Of a stretch of DNA of 64,000 bases, positions 17,595-26,910 are shown piece by piece. The notes under the pieces were generated by a model. The model saw only the letters and a program-made list of their open reading frames with translations, ran no database searches and had not been told where the DNA came from. The stretch spans positions 248,001 through 312,000 of the forward strand of contig NZ_JAKCPW010000004.1 in the NCBI RefSeq assembly GCF_021440085.1. The letters are read 5' to 3'. The DNA comes from Dyadobacter sp. CY261 (GTDB lineage: Bacteria > Bacteroidota > Bacteroidia > Cytophagales > Spirosomataceae). Numbering within the stretch: position 1 is the stretch's first letter; each line of letters starts with the position of its first letter. A program made the translations under genes and the position numbers.

Positions 17595-19007
17595 CTAATT
17601 ATTCGCAACCGCATTTTGCAGCAATTCGCGGATCGGACCTACCAAAGTATCGATATCCCCAGCACCGATCGTGACCACAATATCCGTATTTAATTCTTTT
17701 AACAGTTGCAAAACTTCTTCTTTTGCAACCAGTTGTTTATCCGCAGAGGTAACTTTGTCCAGAATCATTTGCGAATCCACGCCCGCTATCGGCAACTCAC
17801 GCGCAGGGTAAATATCGAGCAGCAAAAGACGGTCGGCAAGCGACAAACTTTCTGCAAAACCATCCGCAAAGTCACGGGTACGCGTGAACAAGTGCGGCTG
17901 AAAGACCGCCGTGACGTGACGGTTGGGATAGAGTCCTTTTACCGACGACAGAAATGCCTCGATTTCCGTAGGATGATGCGCATAGTCGTCGATATAGACA
18001 TTTCCTTCCTCCTCCACCTGATATTCGAACCGCCGTTTCACACCTCCATAACTTTCCAGTGCTTGCTTTATTTTGGAAGGCGCAACACCAATATATAATG
18101 CGACGGCACTGGCCGCAACCGAGTTTTCAATATTGTGATACCCCGGGATTTTCATCGCAATACCTTCGATCAGGCCATCCGGATAGATCAGATCGAATAT
18201 AAAACGTGCATTCTCAATGCGGATGTTGGCAGAATGATAGGAGCCGCTGTTCAGTGAGTAGGTAAATACTTTTGCTTTTGAACTGTCTGCTATTTCGAGT
18301 CCGTCGCGGAGGAACAATGCACCATCTTCGTCGATCTGGCTTACGTAATCCCGGAAGGATGCAAGTACCGCTTCATGTTTACCGTAAATATCGAGGTGGT
18401 CGGCATCGGTGGAGGTTACAATGGCAATCTCCGGGAATAATGTAAGGAATGAGCGGTCGAACTCATCAGCCTCAACCACGCAGAAAACTTCTTCCAGCTT
18501 ATCGGTTGGTTCATTCAAAAGCAGATTTGTACCGTAGTTCTGGGTAATACCACCTAAAAACGCCGCGCTATTCACCTGCGCGTGACGCAGGATATGCGCA
18601 ACGAGCGACGATGTGGTGGTCTTCCCGTGGGTACCCGCGACACCGATCGTTCTGAGGTTTTTTGTCAAAATACCTAAAACTTGCGAACGCTTCAGGATCA
18701 TGAAATTTTCGTCCCGGAAGTAAAGCATTTGCTTGTGCTGCACAGGAACTGCCGGGGTGTATACTACCAGCGTTTGTTGTGAATCGGCTGTAAATTCCGC
18801 GGGAATCGTCGAAACCTCATCTTCCAGCGTCACCGGAATTCCTTCCTCAATCAATTTTTCAACAAGCGGCGTCATGGTTTTATCATAACCCGCCACTTCA
18901 AAGCCATTGGCCTTGAACCACCGTGCCAGCGCGCTCATTCCGATCCCGCCTATTCCTACAAAATAGATATATTTCCAGTTTGTCACAGAGGATGACATCA
19001 TATTCAA
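17595..19007 (-). CDS. murC: UDP-N-acetylmuramate--L-alanine ligase
   Basis: Adds L-alanine to UDP-MurNAc, first step of the peptidoglycan stem peptide. The 470 residues contain the N-terminal Rossmann motif 'FVGIGGIGMSALARWF' (about 17-32), the ATP P-loop 'GVAGTHGKTTTSSLVAHIL' (about 118-136), 'VEADEFDRSFL' and the C-terminal 'DDYAHHPTEIEAF'. All are diagnostic of MurC among the Mur ligases. It lies nine bases after murG and is probably cotranscribed with it. Confidence 0.96.
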   Translation of the reverse strand: MNMMSSSVTNWKYIYFVGIGGIGMSALARWFKANGFEVAGYDKTMTPLVEKLIEEGIPVTLEDEVSTIPAEFTADSQQTLVVYTPAVPVQHKQMLYFRDENFMILKRSQVLGILTKNLRTIGVAGTHGKTTTSSLVAHILRHAQVNSAAFLGGITQNYGTNLLLNEPTDKLEEVFCVVEADEFDRSFLTLFPEIAIVTSTDADHLDIYGKHEAVLASFRDYVSQIDEDGALFLRDGLEIADSSKAKVFTYSLNSGSYHSANIRIENARFIFDLIYPDGLIEGIAMKIPGYHNIENSVAASAVALYIGVAPSKIKQALESYGGVKRRFEYQVEEEGNVYIDDYAHHPTEIEAFLSSVKGLYPNRHVTAVFQPHLFTRTRDFADGFAESLSLADRLLLLDIYPARELPIAGVDSQMILDKVTSADKQLVAKEEVLQLLKELNTDIVVTIGAGDIDTLVGPIRELLQNAVANN

Positions 19008-19015
19008 ATCTTAGG

Positions 19016-20113
19016 TTACTGAATCAATTTTAAAACTTCCGCGGCAATATCGTCGGCTGCACTCGGACGGGCAAGCTTGTTGATATTGGTTTGCAATTCG
19101 CGCTGGCGGGTGACGTCGTCGAGTAACATCAATGCCTGATCGACCAGCTTTTCTCGTGCTTCCGAATCTTTTACGAGAATGGCTGCATTACTATCTACCA
19201 AATTCATCGCATTCTTGGTTTGATGATCTTCCGAAGCATGAGGAAACGGCACGAGAATGGCTGGCTTTGCCGCAAGGCACAGCTCCGACACCGATAATGC
19301 CCCGGCCCGCGAGACGACCACATCGGCCACAGCATAGGCGAGATCCATCGTGTAGATAAAATCAAATGCCTTTACCTTGTCGGTCCCCAGTTTCTCAATG
19401 GCAGCTTTGGTTTTGTCTACATCGTTCTTTCCCGTCTGCCAAAGTACCTGATATCCCGCGTCTACAATTTTCGCCAAACCATCCGTAATGCTTTCATTGA
19501 TCGAGCGTGCGCCCAGGCTTCCGCCCATGACGAACAATGTTTTCAATCGCTCATCCAATCCGAATTGCTCCAACGCCGCCGCCTTTTTCAAATGCACGTA
19601 AGTAATGTCACTCCTCACCGGATTGCCAAGCATCGTAATTTTCTCTTTTGGGAAAAAGGCTTCCATTCCCGGATAGGCTACACATATTCTGGCAGCTCTT
19701 TTAGCCAAAAATTTGTTGGTGATGCCCGCATAAGAATTTTGCTCCTGAATTAAAGTCGGAATGCCGGCCATGGATGCCATCATTAACAACGGTCCACTGG
19801 CAAAACCTCCTACGCCCACGGCCACATCCGGTTTGAAATTTTTGATCACTTCCTTGGCCTTCATCAGGCTACGGAACATTTTGAATGGCAATGTCAGGTT
19901 CTCGAGCGAAAGGCTTCTTTTAATACCTGCAATAGGCAGCCCTACAATCTTGTAACCGGCACGTGGCACCTTTTCCATCTCCATTTTACCCAAAGCGCCT
20001 ACAAACAGAATCTCGGTGTCCGGCTCCTTATGCTGTAATGCATTGGCAATGGCAATGGCCGGATAAATATGTCCTCCGGTGCCTCCTCCGCTGATGATGA
20101 TTCTATTTGCCAT
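19016..20113 (-). CDS. murG: UDP-GlcNAc:undecaprenyl-PP-MurNAc-pentapeptide GlcNAc transferase
   Basis: GT-B glycosyltransferase that converts lipid I to lipid II on the inner face of the membrane. The 365 residues begin with the G-loop 'IISGGGTGGHIYPAIAIANA'. They contain 'VGVGGFASGPLLMMASMAGI' and the second glycine loop 'FVMGGSLGARSINESI', then the donor-binding 'SRAGALSVSELCLAAKPAIL' and 'PFPHASEDHQTKNA'. Length and motifs are standard. One base separates it from ftsW, so the two are tightly coupled. Confidence 0.97.
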   Translation of the reverse strand: MANRIIISGGGTGGHIYPAIAIANALQHKEPDTEILFVGALGKMEMEKVPRAGYKIVGLPIAGIKRSLSLENLTLPFKMFRSLMKAKEVIKNFKPDVAVGVGGFASGPLLMMASMAGIPTLIQEQNSYAGITNKFLAKRAARICVAYPGMEAFFPKEKITMLGNPVRSDITYVHLKKAAALEQFGLDERLKTLFVMGGSLGARSINESITDGLAKIVDAGYQVLWQTGKNDVDKTKAAIEKLGTDKVKAFDFIYTMDLAYAVADVVVSRAGALSVSELCLAAKPAILVPFPHASEDHQTKNAMNLVDSNAAILVKDSEAREKLVDQALMLLDDVTRQRELQTNINKLARPSAADDIAAEVLKLIQ

Positions 20114-20114
20114 A

Positions 20115-21269
20115 TTAAATGCGTTTTTCCTCGACGATCTCGCCCCGGCTCACGCTCAGGATCATACCCATTGCAATCCCCGTAAAAAGCAGAGATGTGC
20201 CACCCTGACTAAAAAAAGGCAGTGTCTGCCCCGTCACAGGTACCAGCCCGACCGTCACTGCCATGGCCGAAAACGCCTGGCTCACCACAATAAATGTAAG
20301 TCCGGCTGAAAGCAACCCACCAAATGGCCTCTTGGTAGCCTCTATGGCTTTGAGGCCTCTATATAAAAGGATAAGATAAAGGATAATCAACGCTGTGCCT
20401 CCAAGGGTGCCGTATTCCTCTACCGCCACCGCGAAAATGAAGTCTTTTTGGGGCTCCGGCAGGAAGCGGCGCTGGCGGCTTTTGGCAACACCTTCCCCGT
20501 ATAACCCGCCGCGGGCCATAGCCATATAGGATTGTTGTGATTGATAAACCACAACATCTTTGTCAAAAAAACTAGAAATCCTGCTTTGCGCAGTTCCGGA
20601 GCGTTGTGTGGAATTGAGGAGGATTGCGATGGCTGCAAAGAACACCAGGCCCATTGCTGTGAATACCAGGTAATGCAATGGCACCTTACCCACGAACATC
20701 AGCAAAAAGCAAATACCCGCCAGCATAACTGCCGTGGATACATTGCTCACGAAGATCAGACCGCACACAACGCCTACAAGTGCGAGCGGTTCCATAAAGA
20801 GCTCCCGGGTATTCCAACCCCCTTTGATATGCCTCGCCAATATCAGCGACAAATGCGCCACTAATGCTACTTTCGCCCATTCTGATGGCTGAAACCGCTG
20901 CCCCAGTACAGGTATTTCGATCCACCGGGCAGCATCATTGACTGACGTTCCGAAAAACATGGTGAAGATCAGCAGAAGAATGGAGCTCCAAACCGCGAGC
21001 CGCGTTACATACACGAATTTGATGTAAGGCACGCGATGGACAAAATACATTACCATCAACGACAGCACACATAGCAATGCGTGTTTGTAAAGATAATATT
21101 CGGTATTACCGTCCATCTGGCTATACGCGTCCTTCACCGAGGCGCTATATACCACCACGATGCTCCACAGCAACATGATGATGCATATTCCCCAGATCCA
21201 GGGGTCGCCTTTGAGGTTTTTGCTAAACCACGCCTGTGTATCCTCCCTCGTTTTGTTCAGGAAATCCAT
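20115..21269 (-). CDS. ftsW: Septal peptidoglycan glycosyltransferase FtsW
   Basis: SEDS-family polymerase of septal glycan strands, paired with the FtsI-type transpeptidase. The ATG at 21269 (MDFLNKTRED) gives 384 residues with about ten membrane helices. The open frame continues 63 codons upstream into murD but that part is hydrophilic and unlike the family. SEDS features seen are 'FQPSEWAKVALVAHLSLILA', 'ARGGLYGEGVAKSRQ' and 'DFIFAVAVEEYGTLGG', with the closing 'PFFSQGGTSLLFTGIAMGM'. It starts 25 bases after the murD stop. Confidence 0.94.
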   Translation of the reverse strand: MDFLNKTREDTQAWFSKNLKGDPWIWGICIIMLLWSIVVVYSASVKDAYSQMDGNTEYYLYKHALLCVLSLMVMYFVHRVPYIKFVYVTRLAVWSSILLLIFTMFFGTSVNDAARWIEIPVLGQRFQPSEWAKVALVAHLSLILARHIKGGWNTRELFMEPLALVGVVCGLIFVSNVSTAVMLAGICFLLMFVGKVPLHYLVFTAMGLVFFAAIAILLNSTQRSGTAQSRISSFFDKDVVVYQSQQSYMAMARGGLYGEGVAKSRQRRFLPEPQKDFIFAVAVEEYGTLGGTALIILYLILLYRGLKAIEATKRPFGGLLSAGLTFIVVSQAFSAMAVTVGLVPVTGQTLPFFSQGGTSLLFTGIAMGMILSVSRGEIVEEKRI

Positions 21270-21294
21270 ATTGGGTGCCGACTGATGATGGATG

Positions 21295-22635
21295 TTATGA
21301 AATGAGATTTCTGACAGCAGCTTTGAATTGGTCGCCCCGGTCCTCGTAGTTTTTGAACAAGTCAAAACTCGCGCAGGCGGGTGAAAGCAGAACGATATCC
21401 CCCGGTACGCCCCACTCCCGTCCTTTGTCGACGGCGTCTTGGACATCCTCGGTGGCATATATTTGCGGGACTTTGCCCGAAAAGTAACCTTCCAGTTTTT
21501 CAGGATCTTTTCCCAAAACTATCAGTCCCTTCACTTTACTCCTAACCAATTCTTCGATTTGTGAATAATCATTGCCTTTATCCACACCTCCGGCAATGAG
21601 GATTACCGGCTGGTTGAAGCTGCCTAATGCGTAAAAAACTGAGTCCACGTTGGTCGCTTTGGAATCATTAATGTAAGTCACGTCGTCGATCACTTCTACC
21701 TGTTCGAGACGGTGCGGGGCGTTGGTGAAGGATTTCAACCCTTCACTGATGGTCTCCGCACCGATGCCCAGTAATTGCGCTACCGATATGGCCGATAGTG
21801 CATTAATCGCATTGTGCGGCCCTTTGATCGGCAACTCGTTGAATGCCTGTTGAAATGCACTGCCATTAATTTTCGAAATCAACTGGCCATTCTCTAAATA
21901 AGAACCCGAACCCAATTCTTGTTCAAGTGAGACTTCGACCTTGCCGACAACCGGTTTCCGCTTTTCGAGCTCACTATTGATTACCTCGCTTTCTTTGTAG
22001 TAAATGAAATAATCACCGGCAGTCTGGTTCCGGATGATATTAAACTTCGATTCCACATAGTTCTGAAAATCATATCCATAACGATCGAGATGATCGGGAG
22101 TGATATTGAGGAGAATGGAAATATAAGGATGGAAATCGATGATATTGTCGAGCTGGAAGCTACTGATTTCCAATACATAATAATCGAACCGCTTCTCTGC
22201 GACTGCCCATGCGAAGCTGTCGCCGATATTTCCCGCCAAACCCACGTTCAGACCCGCGGTTTTCAATAAATGGTAAGTAAGTAGAGTGGTCGTGGTTTTA
22301 CCATTGCTGCCGGTGATCGCTATAAGCTTTGCGTCGGTATAACGCGAAGCAAATTCGATTTCAGAAATCACCGGAATGCCCTTTTCCTTCAATGCAACGA
22401 TCAGAGGCACTGTGTCAGGGATACCAGGACTTTTAATCACGAGGCCACTTTCGAGGATCCGCTCTTCCGAATGCTGCCCTTGCTCGAAAGGTATATTTTT
22501 ACTGTTCAGAATGTCGCTGTATTTCTGATGCAACAGGCCTTTATCCGATAAAAAAACATCAAACCCTTTGGATTTTGCCAGAATCGCGGCGCCGGCACCA
22601 CTTTCTCCGCCACCCAGAATAGTTACCTTTTGCAC
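21295..22635 (-). CDS. murD: UDP-N-acetylmuramoyl-L-alanine--D-glutamate ligase
   Basis: Adds D-glutamate to UDP-MurNAc-L-Ala. The protein begins at a likely GTG (22635) just before 'VTILGGGESGAGAAILAKS', giving about 446 residues, the normal MurD size. A longer frame to 22779 would run through the mscL terminator and has no family similarity. Motifs are the P-loop 'ITGSNGKTTTTLLTYHLL', 'LEISSFQLDNI' and 'YINDSKATNVDSVFYAL'. It opens the downstream dcw half; mraY, its usual neighbour upstream, lies 27 kb away. Confidence 0.93.
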   Translation of the reverse strand: MQKVTILGGGESGAGAAILAKSKGFDVFLSDKGLLHQKYSDILNSKNIPFEQGQHSEERILESGLVIKSPGIPDTVPLIVALKEKGIPVISEIEFASRYTDAKLIAITGSNGKTTTTLLTYHLLKTAGLNVGLAGNIGDSFAWAVAEKRFDYYVLEISSFQLDNIIDFHPYISILLNITPDHLDRYGYDFQNYVESKFNIIRNQTAGDYFIYYKESEVINSELEKRKPVVGKVEVSLEQELGSGSYLENGQLISKINGSAFQQAFNELPIKGPHNAINALSAISVAQLLGIGAETISEGLKSFTNAPHRLEQVEVIDDVTYINDSKATNVDSVFYALGSFNQPVILIAGGVDKGNDYSQIEELVRSKVKGLIVLGKDPEKLEGYFSGKVPQIYATEDVQDAVDKGREWGVPGDIVLLSPACASFDLFKNYEDRGDQFKAAVRNLIS

Positions 22636-22730
22636 AAGAATCAATTTAAAAACGTTCAAAAACCTGCCCTGACCACGAAGGTAAATCTTTTGACGAAAAC
22701 TTTTTTTAATGCCCTCCCAATAACATGGAT

Positions 22731-22759
22731 AAAAAAAGAGGCACAGAAAATATGCCTCT
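22731..22759 (-). terminator. Rho-independent terminator downstream of mscL
   Basis: A 7-bp stem (AGAGGCA/TGCCTCT, 22737-22743 with 22753-22759) with a 9-base loop, followed on the minus strand by a run of seven T, 31 bases after the mscL stop. It separates the mscL transcript from murD. Confidence 0.7.
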
Positions 22760-22789
22760 CTTTCGCCGTTTATGAACATTTAACTAGTT

Positions 22790-23122
22790 CTACTCTTCCT
22801 TCCTCAAGGATTCCGACAACCTCAACCGGTTAGCCAGTTTCACGACCATGAATATCACCCAGGCGATGATCAGGAACTGGATCAGGACCTGGATAAAGTT
22901 ACCATACTTGACCGCGACTTCCGGCGTCTTGCCGACTGCCTCTTTCAATACGATTTTGAGTTGTGTAAAATCAACACCGCCAATAACTAGGCCAAGGATC
23001 GGGTTGATGATATCTTCCACCAACGAGGTCGTGATTTTTCCGAATGAGGCTCCAATGACCACACCGACAGCAAGGTCGAGCACATTGCCCTTTGCAATAA
23101 ACGTCTTGAATTCCTGAAGCAT
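22790..23122 (-). CDS. mscL: Large-conductance mechanosensitive channel MscL
   Basis: Pentameric emergency-release channel that opens on membrane tension under hypo-osmotic shock. The 110 residues are slightly shorter than the E. coli protein. The first helix is '[21 protein letters not shown]' with the glycine-spaced pore; a periplasmic loop and a second transmembrane helix (about 78-97, '[20 protein letters not shown]') follow, and the C-terminus is charged. It lies 25 bases after the DUF3078 gene, possibly in the same transcript, and ends at a strong hairpin. Confidence 0.95.
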   Translation of the reverse strand: MLQEFKTFIAKGNVLDLAVGVVIGASFGKITTSLVEDIINPILGLVIGGVDFTQLKIVLKEAVGKTPEVAVKYGNFIQVLIQFLIIAWVIFMVVKLANRLRLSESLRKEE

Positions 23123-23147
23123 AACAAGTTGAGGTTAGTTGAATGGA

Positions 23148-24080
23148 TTAAAAGGCAAACAAAAATCCTATGCTGAGCGCCTGAGCGAACTGGATCTTGT
23201 TGCTCTGGTCTTCATCATACACCATAATAGCGCCCATATTTACATTGACGTATTTATTAATCTTCGCCGTCAACTGAGCGTCCAGACGGTTATCAATATT
23301 GAGTGGCTCTTTAAAACTCGAGAACATCAGGTACCGGAATTTCAGGTTTACATCTTTGGCAATATCCTTATCGAAGTTGGCCACGATTTGGATCAGTGCC
23401 GCTTCTGTACGTACGCGCTTGCCAATGGGCACGCCGTAGTTTTTCTGATCCGGTGTATTGACATACAGATCTTCATCAACTACGATCGTTTGCCGCAACG
23501 CGCCTGGTGCCACGTCGATGAAAAAGTAAGGAACCGGGCGATATTCAATACCAATCGCCTCGGTGAGATATGCGGGAGCGAGTATGCCTGATACCTTCCT
23601 CTTGACATTTATTGAATCAGGGTCCGAAGAAAATTCATAACCATTGCCAAATTGCGACAGGAAGTTGAGGTTCGCGAAAAGGCTCCATTTAGCTGTAAGT
23701 TCGCGGTTATATTTGGTGTCAAAAAACAGCCGGTCGACATTTTTGCGGCTTTGCTGGCCTTTGTTGCGTACGATTCCATATTGGCCCTGAAAGTCGTTCC
23801 GCCAGGAATCTTTCCCAACCTTTTTCTCACTCAATGCGTTCAGAAAAAGTCCTAATGCGATCGAATTGACACCACCGCCGGTCCAGTTTGAGCTGAAAGA
23901 TCCTTGATTGAGGTTAGCCCCGAATTCGATTTTATGCCAGGCGGTATCGTTGGCAGTTTTTAGCCGGCCGGAACTGATTGAATTGGAAAGATCAACTTTG
24001 TTTTGGGTAAAAGCCGGGAAATTCAGAAGTGCGAGTAACGTTAGAGCAATAAAGGATGAGCGTTGGTATTTCTTCCTCAT
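23148..24080 (-). CDS. DUF3078 domain-containing outer-membrane protein
   Basis: 310 residues with a signal peptide (cleavage probable after 'FPAFTQ'). The mature part is rich in alternating beta-strand pattern with many aromatic residues and ends in 'ALSIGFLFAF', a terminal Phe typical of outer-membrane beta-barrels. 'GANLNQGSFSSNWTGGGVNS' near residue 53 is characteristic of the Bacteroidota DUF3078 family. Function is unknown; a barrel or porin-like role is inferred from the pattern. It may be cotranscribed with mscL. Confidence 0.8.
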   Translation of the reverse strand: MRKKYQRSSFIALTLLALLNFPAFTQNKVDLSNSISSGRLKTANDTAWHKIEFGANLNQGSFSSNWTGGGVNSIALGLFLNALSEKKVGKDSWRNDFQGQYGIVRNKGQQSRKNVDRLFFDTKYNRELTAKWSLFANLNFLSQFGNGYEFSSDPDSINVKRKVSGILAPAYLTEAIGIEYRPVPYFFIDVAPGALRQTIVVDEDLYVNTPDQKNYGVPIGKRVRTEAALIQIVANFDKDIAKDVNLKFRYLMFSSFKEPLNIDNRLDAQLTAKINKYVNVNMGAIMVYDEDQSNKIQFAQALSIGFLFAF

Positions 24081-24179
24081 TGTTAATGTGTTAAGTGGAA
24101 CATACTCATTAATTTATCATCGTTTTCCAGACTGATGGATGAGGAGGCAGCGGTTAAAGTAAAGCAATTTTTGACGCTT

Positions 24180-24779
24180 TCAAAAGAAATCACCTCTTCC
24201 AGCAAGTTTCTGATACCACTTTTTAAGCTTTCTGCGGGAACGTAGCAGCCGCATTTTGGCCGCACTTTCCGTTGTGTGAAAGATCCGTGCAATGTCCCGG
24301 ATGCTGCGGTCATCCAGATACCGCAGATAAACCATGGCCCTATCTTCGAGGTCCAACTGATCCAGGGCTTCTTTCAGCATTGCCAGATTAATTTCCTCTC
24401 CAAAAAGCCCCGGCAGGTTCACCTCCCCGCATTCTTCCAATTCGGTGCATTCCTGATGGACGAGAACGACCTTGCGCTTGCTTCCGCGCGCGAGATCCAT
24501 ACAGTGATTATATGTGATGGTAAATAGCCAGGTTGAAAATTTAGCGCCTGTCTTAAAAGTGCTCATCTTACCGATGAGTTTAACAAAGACGTCCTGTGTA
24601 ATGTCTTCGGCCCGGGCAGCATCCCTGGTAAGGGTGAGGCATTTCTGATAAACTTTCACGGCATACCGCTCATAAAGTTTCCGAAAGTGACGATTGTCCC
24701 TTGATTCGAGGAAAAGCCTAACTAGTTCTTCGTCTGTCGAATTATGCTCCGAACATGGATTGTTCCGTATTTCAACCAT
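24180..24779 (-). CDS. ECF-type RNA polymerase sigma-70 factor
   Basis: 199-residue sigma factor with only regions 2 and 4. Region 2 (about residues 37-103) includes 'RAEDITQDVFVKLIGKM' and 'FSTWLFTITYNHCMDLARG', which contact core polymerase and the -10 element. Region 4 (about 135-190) includes 'YLDDRSIRDIARIFHTTESA', a helix-turn-helix. No adjacent anti-sigma factor or TonB receptor is seen, so its regulon cannot be guessed from context. It is followed by the DUF3078 gene on the same strand after 99 bases. Confidence 0.9.
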   Translation of the reverse strand: MVEIRNNPCSEHNSTDEELVRLFLESRDNRHFRKLYERYAVKVYQKCLTLTRDAARAEDITQDVFVKLIGKMSTFKTGAKFSTWLFTITYNHCMDLARGSKRKVVLVHQECTELEECGEVNLPGLFGEEINLAMLKEALDQLDLEDRAMVYLRYLDDRSIRDIARIFHTTESAAKMRLLRSRRKLKKWYQKLAGRGDFF

Positions 24780-24848
24780 TCTGCCTGATGAAATGCCGCC
24801 GATAGCGTGTGCTGAAAATTAAATTGCATTTAACTTTCCGTAAATATG

Positions 24849-24890
24849 AAAAAACAACGCCTGGTATACAAATTAGATACCAGGCGTTGT
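24849..24890 (-). terminator. Rho-independent terminator downstream of tsf
   Basis: A perfect 14-bp stem (24854-24867 with 24877-24890, ACAACGCCTGGTAT and complement) with a 9-base loop. Read on the minus strand it is followed by six T, 24 bases after the tsf stop. It ends the rplM-rpsI-rpsB-tsf block. Confidence 0.9.
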
Positions 24891-24913
24891 CAAGATATTT
24901 TATGAAGAATGGC

Positions 24914-25750
24914 TTATCCGCCGATCGCTACACGTTTGAATGAAGATACTGTCAAACCTTTCGCGGTTTTTTCCAACAGTTGACGGATAGTCAATGAAGA
25001 ATCCTTTACGAACTCCTGGTTCAACAGGGTACTGTCTTTGTAAAACTTCTGAAGTTTCCCCTGAGCGATTTTCTCAAGCATTGCTTCCGGCTTGCCTTCT
25101 GCACGAGCCTGTTCTTTACCCACCTCGATTTCGCGCTCGATAGTAGCAGCATCGATGCCATCTTTATCCAAAGCAACAGGCTTCATAGCAGCGATTTGCA
25201 TAGCCACGTCTTTGCCCAGTTCAGCAACATCCGCTCCGTTTACGCCGGTGAATGCGACCAATACGCCCAATTTACCGTTAGAGTGGATGTACGGCACAAC
25301 CTGGTCAGCTGAAAGATTTTCGTAAGCGCTGATTTCCAGTTTCTCTCCCAGTTTACCGGTAAGCTCGATCATGTGCTCGCTTACCGGACGACCGTCTGCC
25401 AAAATTGCAGCCAAAAGGGCATCTTTGTCAGCGATGTTATCCGCTACTGCTTTGTCAAGAATAGACTGCGCAAGGTTTTTGAAATCCTCTACGTTGGAAA
25501 CAGGTTCCGTTTCGCATGCCAGGGCAACGAGCTTACCATTGCTACCATCCGCGCTGATGTTGATCAGAACAGTTCCTTCCGATACTGCGTTGTCAGCACG
25601 TTTTGCGGCTACTTTTTGTCCTTGCTTACGGAGAATATCAACGGCTTTGTCGAAATCGCCATCTGCTTCCTGCAGGGCTTTTTTACAATCCATCATGCCC
25701 GCGCCGGTCATCTGGCGGAGTTTGTTTACATCTTGTGCGGTAATTGCCAT
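24914..25750 (-). CDS. tsf: Elongation factor Ts
   Basis: Guanine-nucleotide exchange factor that recycles EF-Tu. The 278 residues begin with the UBA-like domain 'VNKLRQMTGAGMMDCKKAL' (about 9-27), continue with 'KRADNAVSEGTVLINISADG' and 'VALACETEPVSNVEDFKNLA', and end with 'GLTVSSFKRVAIGG'. The Asp-Phe motif that contacts EF-Tu lies in 'VEDFKNLAQ'. It follows rpsB, the normal partner, but an attenuator-like hairpin lies between them. Confidence 0.97.
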   Translation of the reverse strand: MAITAQDVNKLRQMTGAGMMDCKKALQEADGDFDKAVDILRKQGQKVAAKRADNAVSEGTVLINISADGSNGKLVALACETEPVSNVEDFKNLAQSILDKAVADNIADKDALLAAILADGRPVSEHMIELTGKLGEKLEISAYENLSADQVVPYIHSNGKLGVLVAFTGVNGADVAELGKDVAMQIAAMKPVALDKDGIDAATIEREIEVGKEQARAEGKPEAMLEKIAQGKLQKFYKDSTLLNQEFVKDSSLTIRQLLEKTAKGLTVSSFKRVAIGG

Positions 25751-25844
25751 GATCGTGATAAATATTATGTATTAATGTTTTGTGGCGATAAATCCTTTAA
25801 CCGAAGATTATCAAACAGTTAAAGAATCCGGTCTCGAGAATTTT

Positions 25845-25881
25845 AAAAAAATGTAGCCCATAGCAAGAGGCCATGGGCTAC
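25845..25881 (-). terminator. Hairpin terminator or attenuator between rpsB and tsf
   Basis: A 9-bp stem (GTAGCCCAT / ATGGGCTAC, 25853-25861 with 25873-25881) with an 11-base loop. On the minus strand it is followed by seven T. It lies 52 bases after the rpsB stop, inside a normally cotranscribed pair, so it may set the rpsB:tsf ratio. Confidence 0.75.
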
Positions 25882-25932
25882 GGTATATGTCAAGTATGGC
25901 GAGTCATTGAAAACTAGACCATATTGCCCTTT

Positions 25933-26754
25933 TTACTCTTCGTCACTTTCAGCAACCTCAGCTTCCGCGGCTACTTCGGCGCGAGGCGCTGCTGCCTCTT
26001 CACCTTTGTCGGCCAAACGTTTCGCTTCTTCTTCTTCTACCAGGCGCTGGTCGTCTTTATCTTGCTTGCGTTCCATCAAACCTTCTTCGATAGCTTTACC
26101 GATCGCCAGTGTAACCAACGAAATCGCTTTGTAAGCATCATCATTTGATGGGATTGGGAAATCAACCAATTCAGGATTTGAATTGGTGTCACAGATTGCA
26201 AAAATGGGGATGTTCAATCTTTTTGCTTCTGAAACCGCAATGTGCTCGCGTTTTACATCAACGATGAAAAGTGCTGCGGGAAGGCGAGTAAGGTCTGCTA
26301 CACCACCTAGTACTCTTTCCAGCTTGTCCTTTTCACGTGTAAGCATCAGGCGTTCTCTTTTCGCTATATTGCTAACCGTGGATTCGTCTTTGAGCATCTT
26401 CTCAAGAGTCTGCATTTTTTTCAAAGACTTGCGAATCGTGCCAAAGTTTGTAAGCATACCGCCCAACCAGCGATCGGTCACGTAAGGCATTTTAAGGCGT
26501 TTTGCCTCTTCCGTTACGATTTCCTGTGCTTGTTTTTTAGTAGCAACAAACATGATCTTACGTCCTGAACGAACGATTTGTTTCAGAGCGGCTTCAGCGT
26601 CGTTGAGGCAGCTCAAAGTTTTGTTCAGGTCAATGATGTGAATCCCGTTCTTCTCCATGAAGATATATGGAGCCATACGTGGATCCCACTTGCGGGTAAG
26701 GTGACCAAAGTGGACACCTGCATCCAATAGTTCTTTGTATTCTATTTGTGCCAT
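25933..26754 (-). CDS. rpsB: 30S ribosomal protein S2
   Basis: Small-subunit protein that binds late in 30S assembly and is needed to recruit S1. The 273 residues show 'LLDAGVHFGHLTRKWDPRM' (about 9-27), 'YVTDRWLGGMLTNFGTIRKS' and 'PIFAICDTNSNPELVDFPIP'. The last 45 residues are Glu/Ala-rich, a common extension in Bacteroidota. It follows rpsI after a 156-base spacer and precedes tsf. Identity is secure. Confidence 0.97.
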   Translation of the reverse strand: MAQIEYKELLDAGVHFGHLTRKWDPRMAPYIFMEKNGIHIIDLNKTLSCLNDAEAALKQIVRSGRKIMFVATKKQAQEIVTEEAKRLKMPYVTDRWLGGMLTNFGTIRKSLKKMQTLEKMLKDESTVSNIAKRERLMLTREKDKLERVLGGVADLTRLPAALFIVDVKREHIAVSEAKRLNIPIFAICDTNSNPELVDFPIPSNDDAYKAISLVTLAIGKAIEEGLMERKQDKDDQRLVEEEEAKRLADKGEEAAAPRAEVAAEAEVAESDEE

Positions 26755-26910
26755 TGCCGAATTTGATTAGAAAATATTTTTTTGACTTGTTACGCAGCAC
26801 GAAGCATCGGGCACGATAAGCGACGTCTGGACAATTTTAGTTTTAAGTTTAAAGACAATCCTACTTTGAACTCATGGACTCTAAACCACGCGGCGGACCG
26901 CTTTGAACTC

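Noticed and set aside
21270..21458. 63-codon N-terminal extension of ftsW into murD
   Set aside because: Hydrophilic, unlike SEDS proteins, and overlaps murD coding sequence; ATG at 21269 fits the family.
22636..22779. Longer murD starting at 22779
   Set aside because: It would begin at the mscL terminator, with a composition unlike MurD; the GTG at 22635 directly precedes the Rossmann motif.
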